Assembly (NCBI GenBank): GCA_934254985.1
Contig: CAKQMS010000010.1
Location: 13,274 to 77,273, forward strand
DNA from: an uncultured Prevotella sp.
GTDB lineage: Bacteria; Bacteroidota; Bacteroidia; Bacteroidales; Bacteroidaceae
Direction of reading: 5' to 3'
Length of the DNA: 64,000 nt
In this document: piece after piece, positions 55,340 through 64,000 of the stretch
How the letters are laid out: each line of letters starts with the position of its first letter
How positions within the stretch are numbered: the stretch's first letter is position 1
Notes under the pieces: generated by a model
What the model was told of the DNA's origin: nothing
The model's database searches: none
What the model saw: only the letters and a program-made list of their open reading frames with translations
Program-made: the position numbers and the translations under genes

Positions 55340-56398
55340 TTAGTGTTCGTCCTTCTGTGCAAGACCGATAAATACGGCACTTAGAAGTGTGAATACATAA
55401 GCCTGAACGAATGCCACAAGAACTTCAAGGCAGTTCATGAACAACATCATAATGATGCTGACGAAGTTTAGTCCGATTCCGAAGCCTACGCCCATAGACC
55501 ATCCAAGGAAGATGACGCAGGTGAAACTCAATATAATTGCGTGACCAGCCATCATATTGGCAAAGAGACGAACCATAAGAGCAAATGGCTTTGTGAATAC
55601 TCCGAAGAACTCAATGACAGGCATCAAAGGCACAGGATAAGCCTTGAGGAAGATAGGAACCTCAGGCCAAAAGATTTCCTTCCAGTATTCCTTATTTCCG
55701 AAGAGGTTGATGGCAACCATTGTACATAGCGCAAGGAACAACGTAATGTTGATATTGCCAGTAACATTGGCACCACCAGGGAATATAGGAAGAAGTCCAA
55801 GGAGGTTGGTGGTAAAGATGAAGAAGAATACCGTAAGCAAATATGGTGCAAACGGTTTGAAATGCTTCTCTCCGATAGATGCCTTAATAACATCATCATA
55901 GATTGTCATCACAAACATCTCCATCATTCCGACAAATCCACCAGGAGCCTCGCTTCTCTCATCTTTGCCCTTATACCAGCGGGCACACGACAAAAATACT
56001 GCTATCAGAATGAAAACAACAATCCATATCTGAGCCACAGTCTTTGTGATGCTTAAGTCTAATGGACGAACTGTTGTACCATCAGTCATCTTCTCATATA
56101 TCTTACCATGATGCTTGGCATCAAAGAAGAAGTTATCTGGAAGAGAAGCTTCTGTACAGAAAGTCCATTCGCCAGTATTTGAACTTCTGACGATTATCGG
56201 CAATGGTATGCTCAAACTTTTACCCTCGTATGAAGCAATATGCCATTCGTAGGAATCTGACAAGTGCTCAAGTACCGTTTCAGGTATATTGATAGTCTTG
56301 CCATCTTCCTCACCCTCGGCATGACCTGCAAGAGCGAAAGTTGGCGCCATAGCCAATATCAAGAGAAGCAATAATGACCTAATCTGTTTCATTATCAT
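55340..56398 (-). CDS. atpB: ATP synthase F0 subunit a with extracytoplasmic N-terminal domain
   Basis: Stator channel subunit. The C-terminal part (about 125-352) has the usual five to six helices with the essential Arg in MVRLFANMMAGHAI. The first 110 residues are unusual outside this phylum: a signal-peptide-like helix (MKQIRSLLLLLILAMAPTFA) and a soluble segment containing ETVLEHLSDSYEWHIASYEG, expected on the periplasmic side. This extension is a known Bacteroidetes feature; its role is not known to me. Adjacent to the AtpI-like gene without a gap. Confidence 0.96.
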   Translation of the reverse strand: MIMKQIRSLLLLLILAMAPTFALAGHAEGEEDGKTINIPETVLEHLSDSYEWHIASYEGKSLSIPLPIIVRSSNTGEWTFCTEASLPDNFFFDAKHHGKIYEKMTDGTTVRPLDLSITKTVAQIWIVVFILIAVFLSCARWYKGKDERSEAPGGFVGMMEMFVMTIYDDVIKASIGEKHFKPFAPYLLTVFFFIFTTNLLGLLPIFPGGANVTGNINITLFLALCTMVAINLFGNKEYWKEIFWPEVPIFLKAYPVPLMPVIEFFGVFTKPFALMVRLFANMMAGHAIILSFTCVIFLGWSMGVGFGIGLNFVSIIMMLFMNCLEVLVAFVQAYVFTLLSAVFIGLAQKDEH

Positions 56399-56842
56399 TT
56401 ATTTATTATCTTTGTCACACACTATGTGATTATTCGACACATGCGAGAAAAATACAGAGTGATGTACAATAACCCAAAGATAGAATACCAAAAACACAAT
56501 GCAATATTCCAGCATAGCATCGCGACCAACTGCAATATAGCAACCTATGAGAGTGGCTATTGCCAATAGCATTCTGAATCCGGAAACAGCAGAAAAGAAT
56601 GTTGGTAGAGTATCTACACTATTCTTTGCCAAGAACTTCCAAATTATGACATCAGCAAATTCTATCACAAGAGTAAACACCACACTTACCACAAGCGGAT
56701 AGACAAGAGTGTCAACATGAGCAAACGTTTTAATAAGTATCACCACCAATGATATTACAGCAACAGCCAACAGAGTCTGTATAGAATATCTTTTAGTAAG
56801 TTTAGATATCATCTTGTTGTCCAACATGTTAACATCGTTCAT
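56399..56842 (-). CDS. Small membrane protein in the atp operon, AtpI-like
   Basis: A 147-residue protein with four predicted membrane helices (about 20-40, 46-67, 87-106, 112-132) at the place where an atpI gene sits in other atp operons, between atpC and atpB. AtpI proteins assist c-ring assembly. The sequence has no motif that proves this, so the name rests on topology and position. Its start overlaps the atpC stop by one base and its end abuts atpB. Confidence 0.75.
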   Translation of the reverse strand: MNDVNMLDNKMISKLTKRYSIQTLLAVAVISLVVILIKTFAHVDTLVYPLVVSVVFTLVIEFADVIIWKFLAKNSVDTLPTFFSAVSGFRMLLAIATLIGCYIAVGRDAMLEYCIVFLVFYLWVIVHHSVFFSHVSNNHIVCDKDNK

Positions 56843-57084
56843 TAAAGTTCAACACAAATATTTACGTTATTGTTCTGTACTTCAATAAAACCACCCATTG
56901 CCTTCACCTCATGCTCGCCTTCAGAGTCAAAATAAACAATACGTCCACTTTCCAAAGTAGAGATGATAGGAGCATGACCAACAAGGATCTCAAACTGACC
57001 ACAAGAGCCAGGTACGATTACTCTGTCGGCTTCACCTACAAATTCAACCTTTTCAGGAGAGACGATTCTTAAGTTCAAACTCAT
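56842..57084 (-). CDS. atpC: ATP synthase F1 subunit epsilon
   Basis: An 80-residue epsilon subunit containing only the beta-sandwich domain (LRIVSPEKVEFVGEADRVIVPG, key SPE and VIVPG). The C-terminal helical hairpin that inhibits E. coli ATP hydrolysis is missing. The short form is typical for Bacteroidetes. 33 bp after atpD. Confidence 0.95.
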   Translation of the reverse strand: MSLNLRIVSPEKVEFVGEADRVIVPGSCGQFEILVGHAPIISTLESGRIVYFDSEGEHEVKAMGGFIEVQNNNVNICVEL

Positions 57085-57117
57085 AGTTAAAGTGTTTTAG
57101 TGAGTTGGTGTGTGGAA

Positions 57118-58647
<1,530 letters not shown>

Positions 58648-58697
58648 TTAATCTTTTATGTTAGTTTTTTATACTATTTCTGTTTTACGGAAATATA

Positions 58698-59675
58698 TTA
58701 AATGCTCAATTCATCAAGCACCTTGATAAGTTTTCTATCGAAAGGCTTATCTGAGCGGATAGCTTCTGACAATGGAACGTATACCACTTCGTTGTTTCTC
58801 ACACCAACCATGATATTTCTTTGTCCCTGCATGATTGCCTCGATAGCTCCAACGCCAGTACGGCTTGCAAGGATTCTATCACGCGCTGTTGGGCGTCCAC
58901 CACGCTGAAGGTGACCAAGAATAGATACACGAACGTCGTATTCTGGAAATTCCTTTGTCACACGATCTGCATAATACAAAGCGCCACACTTAGGACTCTC
59001 CGAAACGATAACGATACAGCTTTTCTTTGACTTACGAATACCACGCTCCATGAACTGTGCCAACTGGTCTACGTCTGTGCTGTCTTCAGGAATGATAGCA
59101 GCTTCTGCTCCACTTGCTATAGCAGAGTTCTGTGCCAAGAATCCAGCATCACGTCCCATCACCTCGATAAAGAAGATTCTCTCGTGGCTCTGTGCAGTAT
59201 CACGTATACGGTCAACACATTCTACTATAGTATTCATAGTTGTATCATAACCGATGGTGTTATCAGTACCATAGAGGTCGTTATCGATAGTTCCTGGCAA
59301 ACCAATGCAGCAAACATCAAATTCGCGTGCAAATTCCATGGCACCAGTTAGCGAACCATTACCTCCTATCACAACCAAGGCATCAATACCATTTTTAACC
59401 ATGTTATCGTAAGCCTTCTGCTTGCCCTCTTCGGTCATAAATTCCTTTGAGCGTGCAGTCTTCAGCATTGTACCACCCTGAGTGATGATACCGCTTACAT
59501 TCTCAGTTGTGAAATCCTTAATCTCTCCATTAATCAAACCATCATAACCACGATAGATACCTTTAATGTTGTAACCATTATAGATGCCAGCACGAGTCAC
59601 GGCACGTATGGCTGCATTCATTCCAGGTGCATCGCCTCCTGAAGTTAGAATACCTATTGTTTTAATTTTAGCCAT
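58698..59675 (-). CDS. pfkA: 6-phosphofructokinase (ATP-dependent type)
   Basis: Phosphorylates fructose 6-phosphate in glycolysis. The 325 residues have [12 protein letters not shown] (13-24), the nucleotide-site GGNGS (104-108) and the catalytic PGTIDND (127-133, Asp131 the base). Gly107, equivalent to E. coli Gly104, marks ATP rather than pyrophosphate as donor. The preceding residue is Asn106 where E. coli PfkA has the magnesium-binding Asp103. Located between nhaD and atpD on the same strand, with short gaps. Confidence 0.94.
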   Translation of the reverse strand: MAKIKTIGILTSGGDAPGMNAAIRAVTRAGIYNGYNIKGIYRGYDGLINGEIKDFTTENVSGIITQGGTMLKTARSKEFMTEEGKQKAYDNMVKNGIDALVVIGGNGSLTGAMEFAREFDVCCIGLPGTIDNDLYGTDNTIGYDTTMNTIVECVDRIRDTAQSHERIFFIEVMGRDAGFLAQNSAIASGAEAAIIPEDSTDVDQLAQFMERGIRKSKKSCIVIVSESPKCGALYYADRVTKEFPEYDVRVSILGHLQRGGRPTARDRILASRTGVGAIEAIMQGQRNIMVGVRNNEVVYVPLSEAIRSDKPFDRKLIKVLDELSI

Positions 59676-59741
59676 AAAATGTTTTATTTATTATTGTTAT
59701 CTTTTTCTCTTTAGATTATCACCTTCACTTTACAGTTTCTT

Positions 59742-61178
59742 TTAAAGGGTGAAAAACATTATTATCATTCCAACAAGTCCGCCAACAAGAGCTTTCCAGC
59801 CGACGTTCTTCAGATACCACCACATGTGTACTCTTTCAGCTTTCATCAGTGCCAAACCACTCATAGAGCCAATAGCCAATATGTTTCCACCAAGAGCAGA
59901 TGTATAGGCTATTATCTTCCAAAAACTTCCGTTTTGAGCAAAGGCTGACACATCCTTTAATACATCAGGTGTTGCAATCTGCAAATCCGAAATACCAAAT
60001 ATCGAGAACCAACTATATGCATTAGCAAATGTATCGATAAAGCAGCTAAAGAATGCAGACATCAATCCTAAAGCCCATACATTATTTATATTGGTATCAA
60101 TAAATTCTCTAACAGTTGCTAAAGCGCCGGTTTCATTTACCACACCTACTGCAAGCATAATACCCATCACAAAGAGCATCATTTGTATCACACCATACTG
60201 CAACACTCTTGGTACCTGACGCTGTATCATAGCGTCGTCATTCATTAGTTTACGATTAAACAATTCATTAACCATCCACAATACCGCTAACACACAGCAA
60301 GCACCAAGGAATGGACTCAACTTTGTGATATTATGACAAGTAGGGATAAACCACAAACCTCCAATTCCAACAAAAAGCATAAGCAAACGTTGCCAAACAT
60401 TTAATCGTGTGTCATCGCCACGATAAGGCATCGTAACCCATTCCGTCTGCACTCTTTCTGGTAAAGTACGACCAATAAGATAAGTAGGTATCGCCCATGC
60501 TGCCAAGCAAGGCAACATTAAGCTCATAGAAAAGTTAGTTGCTGTTACAGCTCCTGCATTCCAAAGAGTTAGTCCAACAGGGTCACCAATAACAGTCAGC
60601 GCACCTCCACAGTTTGCCGCTAATACAATAGCCGAACCATAAAGCAAACGATGTCTACGATTTGGTATCAGCTTGTGCATCATGGTAAGCATCATCACGG
60701 TAGTGGTGAGGTTATCAAGATTGGCAGAAATTATGAATGTTACGGAAGATATTATCCACAAGAAACGCTTTGACGAGCGAGTCTTAAGTAATTGTAGCAC
60801 AAAGTCAAAGCAACCATTATTGTTTAATATCTCCACTATTGTCATGGTAGCCAAGAGGAATAGAACAATACTACCACCTTGTCCAACATATTTAAGGAAG
60901 ATATGGTCTGCGATAAACATTTTTACGTTAGAGCTTGTAGCCTCTGCTCCTGCAAGGAATGAAAGGTATTCCTTTGCATGCATGTTCATCACAAAGTCTG
61001 TGCCATAGCAGATATACAGTACCCAGCCAATGGTGCCGGCAAACATGGCTACTGCAGCCTTGTTTACCTTTGTTATGGTTTCTGTTGCCAGAATCACATA
61101 ACTAAAGATTAGGATAGTTACAATTATCAAAGCCATGGTCAAAAGTATATAAAGCTTGGTGACTATCGGTGTCATCAA
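59742..61178 (-). CDS. nhaD: NhaD-type Na+/H+ antiporter
   Basis: A 478-residue inner membrane protein with about 12 helices of the ion transporter superfamily. Typical blocks are ANLDNLTTTVMMLTMMHKLIPN and AANCGGALTVIGDPVGLTLW, the two re-entrant half-site signatures, and a final AIGSMSGLALM. NhaD exchanges sodium for protons across the membrane. It is the most upstream gene of a same-strand run with pfkA and the atp genes; a -7 element (61241-61248) precedes it. Confidence 0.9.
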   Translation of the reverse strand: MMTPIVTKLYILLTMALIIVTILIFSYVILATETITKVNKAAVAMFAGTIGWVLYICYGTDFVMNMHAKEYLSFLAGAEATSSNVKMFIADHIFLKYVGQGGSIVLFLLATMTIVEILNNNGCFDFVLQLLKTRSSKRFLWIISSVTFIISANLDNLTTTVMMLTMMHKLIPNRRHRLLYGSAIVLAANCGGALTVIGDPVGLTLWNAGAVTATNFSMSLMLPCLAAWAIPTYLIGRTLPERVQTEWVTMPYRGDDTRLNVWQRLLMLFVGIGGLWFIPTCHNITKLSPFLGACCVLAVLWMVNELFNRKLMNDDAMIQRQVPRVLQYGVIQMMLFVMGIMLAVGVVNETGALATVREFIDTNINNVWALGLMSAFFSCFIDTFANAYSWFSIFGISDLQIATPDVLKDVSAFAQNGSFWKIIAYTSALGGNILAIGSMSGLALMKAERVHMWWYLKNVGWKALVGGLVGMIIMFFTL

Positions 61179-61240
61179 TAGTTCTATTGACTAAACCAAG
61201 ACTAACCTTGCTCAATAAGTTTATTTTGTTAATTCAGACG

Positions 61241-61248
61241 CAAAGATA
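61241..61248 (-). promoter_or_regulatory. -7 element upstream of nhaD
   Basis: Minus strand TATCTTTG matches the consensus, 63 bp before the nhaD start. No good -33 element. It is the only promoter-like element I find ahead of the nhaD-pfkA-atp run. Confidence 0.45.
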
Positions 61249-61396
61249 ATAATTTATCGTAAAATAAAAAACTTATTGCAAGAAAATTATACTCGTTTAA
61301 CGCGATATTTCACAAAATTGAAATTCTAATGGTTAAATAGAACAATCTTCTGCTTAGTCCAGCTTTCAAATCATGTCTTTTCTATCCAAAAGTATA

Positions 61397-62386
61397 TCAT
61401 ATTCGATTCAATAACGCTTTCAGAGTAAAATATACATTTTCTTGTACCACAAATGCGTTCCATGACCATTTCATCGGCATATAACCTAACTTTCTCTTAT
61501 ATTTTGGCTCCAATCGTTCTTGTTCGATGCTGTTCCATGCCCACCTTATTATTCGCATACCCTCTTTAATATCGCCTTTTGAAAGCAATTTGCGATTTAA
61601 GAAAACATAATACATCAATCCAACTACATTAAGCCATCTCACATTTTCATATAAATCCAAAATTCTCTCCTCAGCTCCAATCTTTAGCAGAGTTTGTTTC
61701 ATACTCATATTGGCTTTAAGATAGTCAAAGCGTTGTAGTCCAGGTTTGTGTGTAGTAGACTCTTCATGCTGCAGATAATAATAACGACCTTCACACGTTC
61801 TCACTTCTCTTGACGAAAGGTAATGAAGACGTGTGGTGTTATCGTCGCTATAAGCCTTACATGATTCGTCATAAGGAAAATCTTTGTGTATTTCTGCTTT
61901 TACAATATATACTCCATGAATTTTCCATGTTAACGAAGCTTCAAAAGCCTCTTTGCCCGACATTGCCCCAAACTTAGGCATAGGGTAAGACTCTTCTCTA
62001 TCTGGATATACATATATTGTATCAAATAGCACGCTATCTGTTAAAGGATGCTGGGCAAAACAATCTACAGCTTTCTCTAAACAGTCAGTCGACATCCAAT
62101 CATCACTATCTAAGAAACAGACATATTGTCCTCTTGCCTTACCTAGTCCCTGATTTCTTGCATGAGCTTGACCATGGTTCTCAGTAAGAGAGATAACCTC
62201 TATTCGGCTATCTTTTCCAGCGTATTCATAAAGTATAGAAAGAGAATTATCAGTAGAAGCATCGTCAACACATACCACCTGTATATCAGTTAATGTTTGT
62301 TCTATAAGAGAATCAAGGCATTTTCTGATATATTTCTCAGCATTATAAACTGCCACCAATACTGTTACTATGGGAGTTGTAGTCAT
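61397..62386 (-). CDS. Family 2 glycosyltransferase
   Basis: GT-A fold transferase that adds a sugar from a nucleotide sugar to a surface polysaccharide precursor on the cytoplasmic side. With the start at 62386 (MTTTPIVTVLVAVYNAEKYI) it has 329 residues: VSVYN-type strand, VVCVDDASTDNS (nucleotide-binding Asp pair), and the metal-binding DSDD (93-96) in CFLDSDDWMS. A start at 62431 is also in frame but would overlap the flippase gene by 37 bp; the chosen start is 8 bp after its stop. Donor and acceptor are unknown. Confidence 0.9.
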   Translation of the reverse strand: MTTTPIVTVLVAVYNAEKYIRKCLDSLIEQTLTDIQVVCVDDASTDNSLSILYEYAGKDSRIEVISLTENHGQAHARNQGLGKARGQYVCFLDSDDWMSTDCLEKAVDCFAQHPLTDSVLFDTIYVYPDREESYPMPKFGAMSGKEAFEASLTWKIHGVYIVKAEIHKDFPYDESCKAYSDDNTTRLHYLSSREVRTCEGRYYYLQHEESTTHKPGLQRFDYLKANMSMKQTLLKIGAEERILDLYENVRWLNVVGLMYYVFLNRKLLSKGDIKEGMRIIRWAWNSIEQERLEPKYKRKLGYMPMKWSWNAFVVQENVYFTLKALLNRI

Positions 62387-62394
62387 ATCAGATT

Positions 62395-63879
62395 TTATCG
62401 TCTTAGTATTTTCTTCTTGAGTTTTTCCCATAATGTTGTCTTTTTATGAAGTATTGTTAAAGATATTGCCAAGCTAACCATTATGAGCAATAATCCCATA
62501 GACCAATAAAGCAAGCGAGATTCAACCATGGTAACTAAGAAAGCCAAGATACCTAATGGAAATTGCATAGCCACATATTTCAAAACTTCTGTAGATATAC
62601 TATAACCATATTTTGCTTTAATCACTATATAGGCTACGACATAGTCAACAATCATAGATAATGTTAATGCAACTCCTGCACCCAAAAGCCCTATCCAATT
62701 GTATAACACAAAAGTGAGCACAACAATCATTATATCATAGAGTGCTTCTATAAAGAGATATAGTATAGAATTGCCTTTTGCCAAAGGAATATATTCAACA
62801 GGCAAAGCTAACGCTCTGATAAACATAGCCATAACGGCTACTTGTATCATTCCCAATACAGGCATAAAATGGCCACTATATAGCAACGGAAGCAGTATAG
62901 GCATTCCTATCAGAAAAGCTATAAGCAAAGGAGATATCAGCAATAATGTTACTTCTATCTGCTGGTTTACACATTTGTTTTGTGCCTCTACATCATCGCG
63001 TATCGCAGATAAGCGTGGAAAATAGTCAGATTCCATGGCAGAAAAAACCATTCCTGCATACACAAATATCATCATGTAGCCTGCATTATACAATCCCACT
63101 TCGTCAAGATAGCCATAAGTATTTAGGATAGTACGTATCAAGAAGTCGGCGCCACTTCCCAAAATACCAGCAAAAACAAATGCTATACCGAGACGTATCA
63201 TACTAGAACCTTTGACTAACAGTTCTTTATTGAACGACAAACGATATGGATATTTCTTTGTTGAACAATATAGCGCTAACACCATATTGACAAAGGCTGC
63301 CAACACCAAAGACGGAACGATTCCTTTCTCGCCTATATAATAATATATAGGTACACTAATGGCTGCAGTAATCAACACGTAGTAGAAAGAAATCAGCATT
63401 AAGTTTGTGAGCTGTCGAGTTCCTTTCAAGACTGCAGTCTCACCACCAGTTATAGCCATAAAGGCAATAGCTGGCGACAACATCATATAATGAAACGAGT
63501 GGTCACCCCAAGTGAAAGTCAACGAGTTGATGCTTGAGCCAAATAATGCACAAACGACGAAACCCAATAATGCAGTCAGTAAGCTCCATAATCTTATCAT
63601 CTTAACTGATTCACAGAGTTTATCGTTGGCTTTATCATCGAAATTCTGAGAAATAGTTTTAACTCCGCTCATAGAGATACCCATGTTGGTAGACTCCGAC
63701 ACAAGTTTTATAGTAGAGTTGAACAAAGAAAGCAATCCCATGCCACCAGGACCTAATATCATGGCGACCAACTTGTTTCTGACAACTCCTACAAGCATGT
63801 TTAGCATCTGAATACCACCAAACAAACCTGTATATTTCATTATATGTGAGTAGCCGTTTTGCTTTTCTTTGTTTTCCAT
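62395..63879 (-). CDS. O-antigen/polysaccharide flippase (Wzx-like)
   Basis: A 494-residue integral membrane protein with about 12-14 helices of the MATE/MOP superfamily, matching the polysaccharide biosynthesis (Wzx/RfbX) type. It begins YTGLFGGIQMLNMLVGVVRNKLVAMILGPGGMGLLSLFNST (key RNKLVAMILGPGGMG), the conserved first helix and loop. It moves lipid-linked sugar repeat units to the periplasmic side. It is directly upstream of the glycosyltransferase, so both probably belong to a polysaccharide locus that continues beyond the window. Confidence 0.9.
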   Translation of the reverse strand: MENKEKQNGYSHIMKYTGLFGGIQMLNMLVGVVRNKLVAMILGPGGMGLLSLFNSTIKLVSESTNMGISMSGVKTISQNFDDKANDKLCESVKMIRLWSLLTALLGFVVCALFGSSINSLTFTWGDHSFHYMMLSPAIAFMAITGGETAVLKGTRQLTNLMLISFYYVLITAAISVPIYYYIGEKGIVPSLVLAAFVNMVLALYCSTKKYPYRLSFNKELLVKGSSMIRLGIAFVFAGILGSGADFLIRTILNTYGYLDEVGLYNAGYMMIFVYAGMVFSAMESDYFPRLSAIRDDVEAQNKCVNQQIEVTLLLISPLLIAFLIGMPILLPLLYSGHFMPVLGMIQVAVMAMFIRALALPVEYIPLAKGNSILYLFIEALYDIMIVVLTFVLYNWIGLLGAGVALTLSMIVDYVVAYIVIKAKYGYSISTEVLKYVAMQFPLGILAFLVTMVESRLLYWSMGLLLIMVSLAISLTILHKKTTLWEKLKKKILRR

Positions 63880-63968
63880 TATATATTATAACGTCAGATT
63901 TTCACATTTAGTATATATATACCATTGTCTTTTTGTACATATGGTTGACTCCTTAAAATGTAAGTGAA

Positions 63969-64000
63969 ATGAAAAAATCATTAGAAGAGACATTAAAGGA
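63969..64000 (+). CDS. Possible start of a plus-strand gene (partial)
   Basis: ATG at 63969 opens a frame reading MKKSLEETLK to the window edge. It is divergent from the flippase gene and preceded by 89 bp of AT-rich DNA. Only ten codons are visible and no promoter is clear, so this is a weak suggestion. Confidence 0.25.
   Translation, partial: MKKSLEETLK

Noticed and set aside
61179..61396. Regulatory RNA between nhaD and the glycosyltransferase gene
   Set aside because: Only a -7 element for nhaD stands out; the rest is AT-rich with no stable hairpin or repeat.
63880..64000. Minus-strand short frame with an AAGGAG-like site near 63950
   Set aside because: The frame after the ATG near 63937 is only about ten codons long before a stop.

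Overview
The window is a chromosomal segment of a Bacteroidales bacterium, most likely Prevotellaceae (Prevotella/Segatella). Supporting signs are the LpxC-FabZ fusion, a short primary sigma factor lacking region 1.1, an ATP synthase operon in the order D-C-(I-like)-B-E-F-H-A-G with a secreted-type extension on subunit a, and repeated promoters of the Bacteroidetes form TTTG-N19/20-TAnnTTTG. No rRNA, tRNA, insertion sequence, prophage or CRISPR array was found. Nearly all genes are housekeeping; the unusual material lies in one giant fused protein and in intergenic DNA.

Layout. 1-2.4 kb: end of a probable histidine ammonia-lyase, hutI, then a converging Nudix gene; the gap between them carries two repeat structures. 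2.5-7.4 kb: one 1623-residue protein that joins a NERD domain, a RecB/Dna2-like nuclease, an SF1 helicase and a methyltransferase-like domain. 7.5-10.3 kb: type I asparaginase and uronate isomerase on divergent promoters. 10.3-25.9 kb: a long minus-strand stretch with a Pif1-like helicase, PBP1A, miaA, lpxA, lpxC-fabZ, lpxD, pyrF, prfA, purM, aroE, ubiE/menG, purC and phoH. 26.1-34.3 kb: a DUF5715/M15-like exported protein, a TPR protein, queC and radA, an SsuA-like lipoprotein with a large TPR protein, and fucO. 34.4-37.5 kb: Nudix, ispE and dnaB. 37.5-44.2 kb: an attenuator-controlled leuA-leuC-leuD-citramalate synthase-like-leuB operon. 44.9-51.2 kb: a small unknown gene, pyk, rpoD, an AspT/YidE-type transporter and an acetylxylan esterase. 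51.3-61.2 kb: the ATP synthase genes preceded by pfkA and nhaD on the same strand. 61.4-63.9 kb: a family 2 glycosyltransferase and a flippase, probably the edge of a surface polysaccharide locus.

How the genes fit together. The leu operon can supply both leucine (LeuA, LeuCD, LeuB) and, through the second synthase, the isoleucine precursor 2-oxobutanoate. Its leader peptide has a run of Leu and Ile codons and three mutually exclusive RNA pairings, so both end products can be sensed. The lpx genes make lipid A, and ispE, miaA and the Nudix genes are further envelope, isoprenoid, tRNA and metabolite functions.

Most interesting structure. The three longest convergent intergenic gaps (1335-1802, 27664-27908, 44176-44862) each hold an array of short dyads of about 12 bp spaced exactly or almost exactly 22 bp apart. 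The dyad sequence differs between arrays but the arm-centre-arm plus linker layout is the same, and one array shows a compensating change in both arms. The other four convergent gaps hold ordinary hairpin terminators. This and the four-domain fusion are the best candidates for something undescribed.
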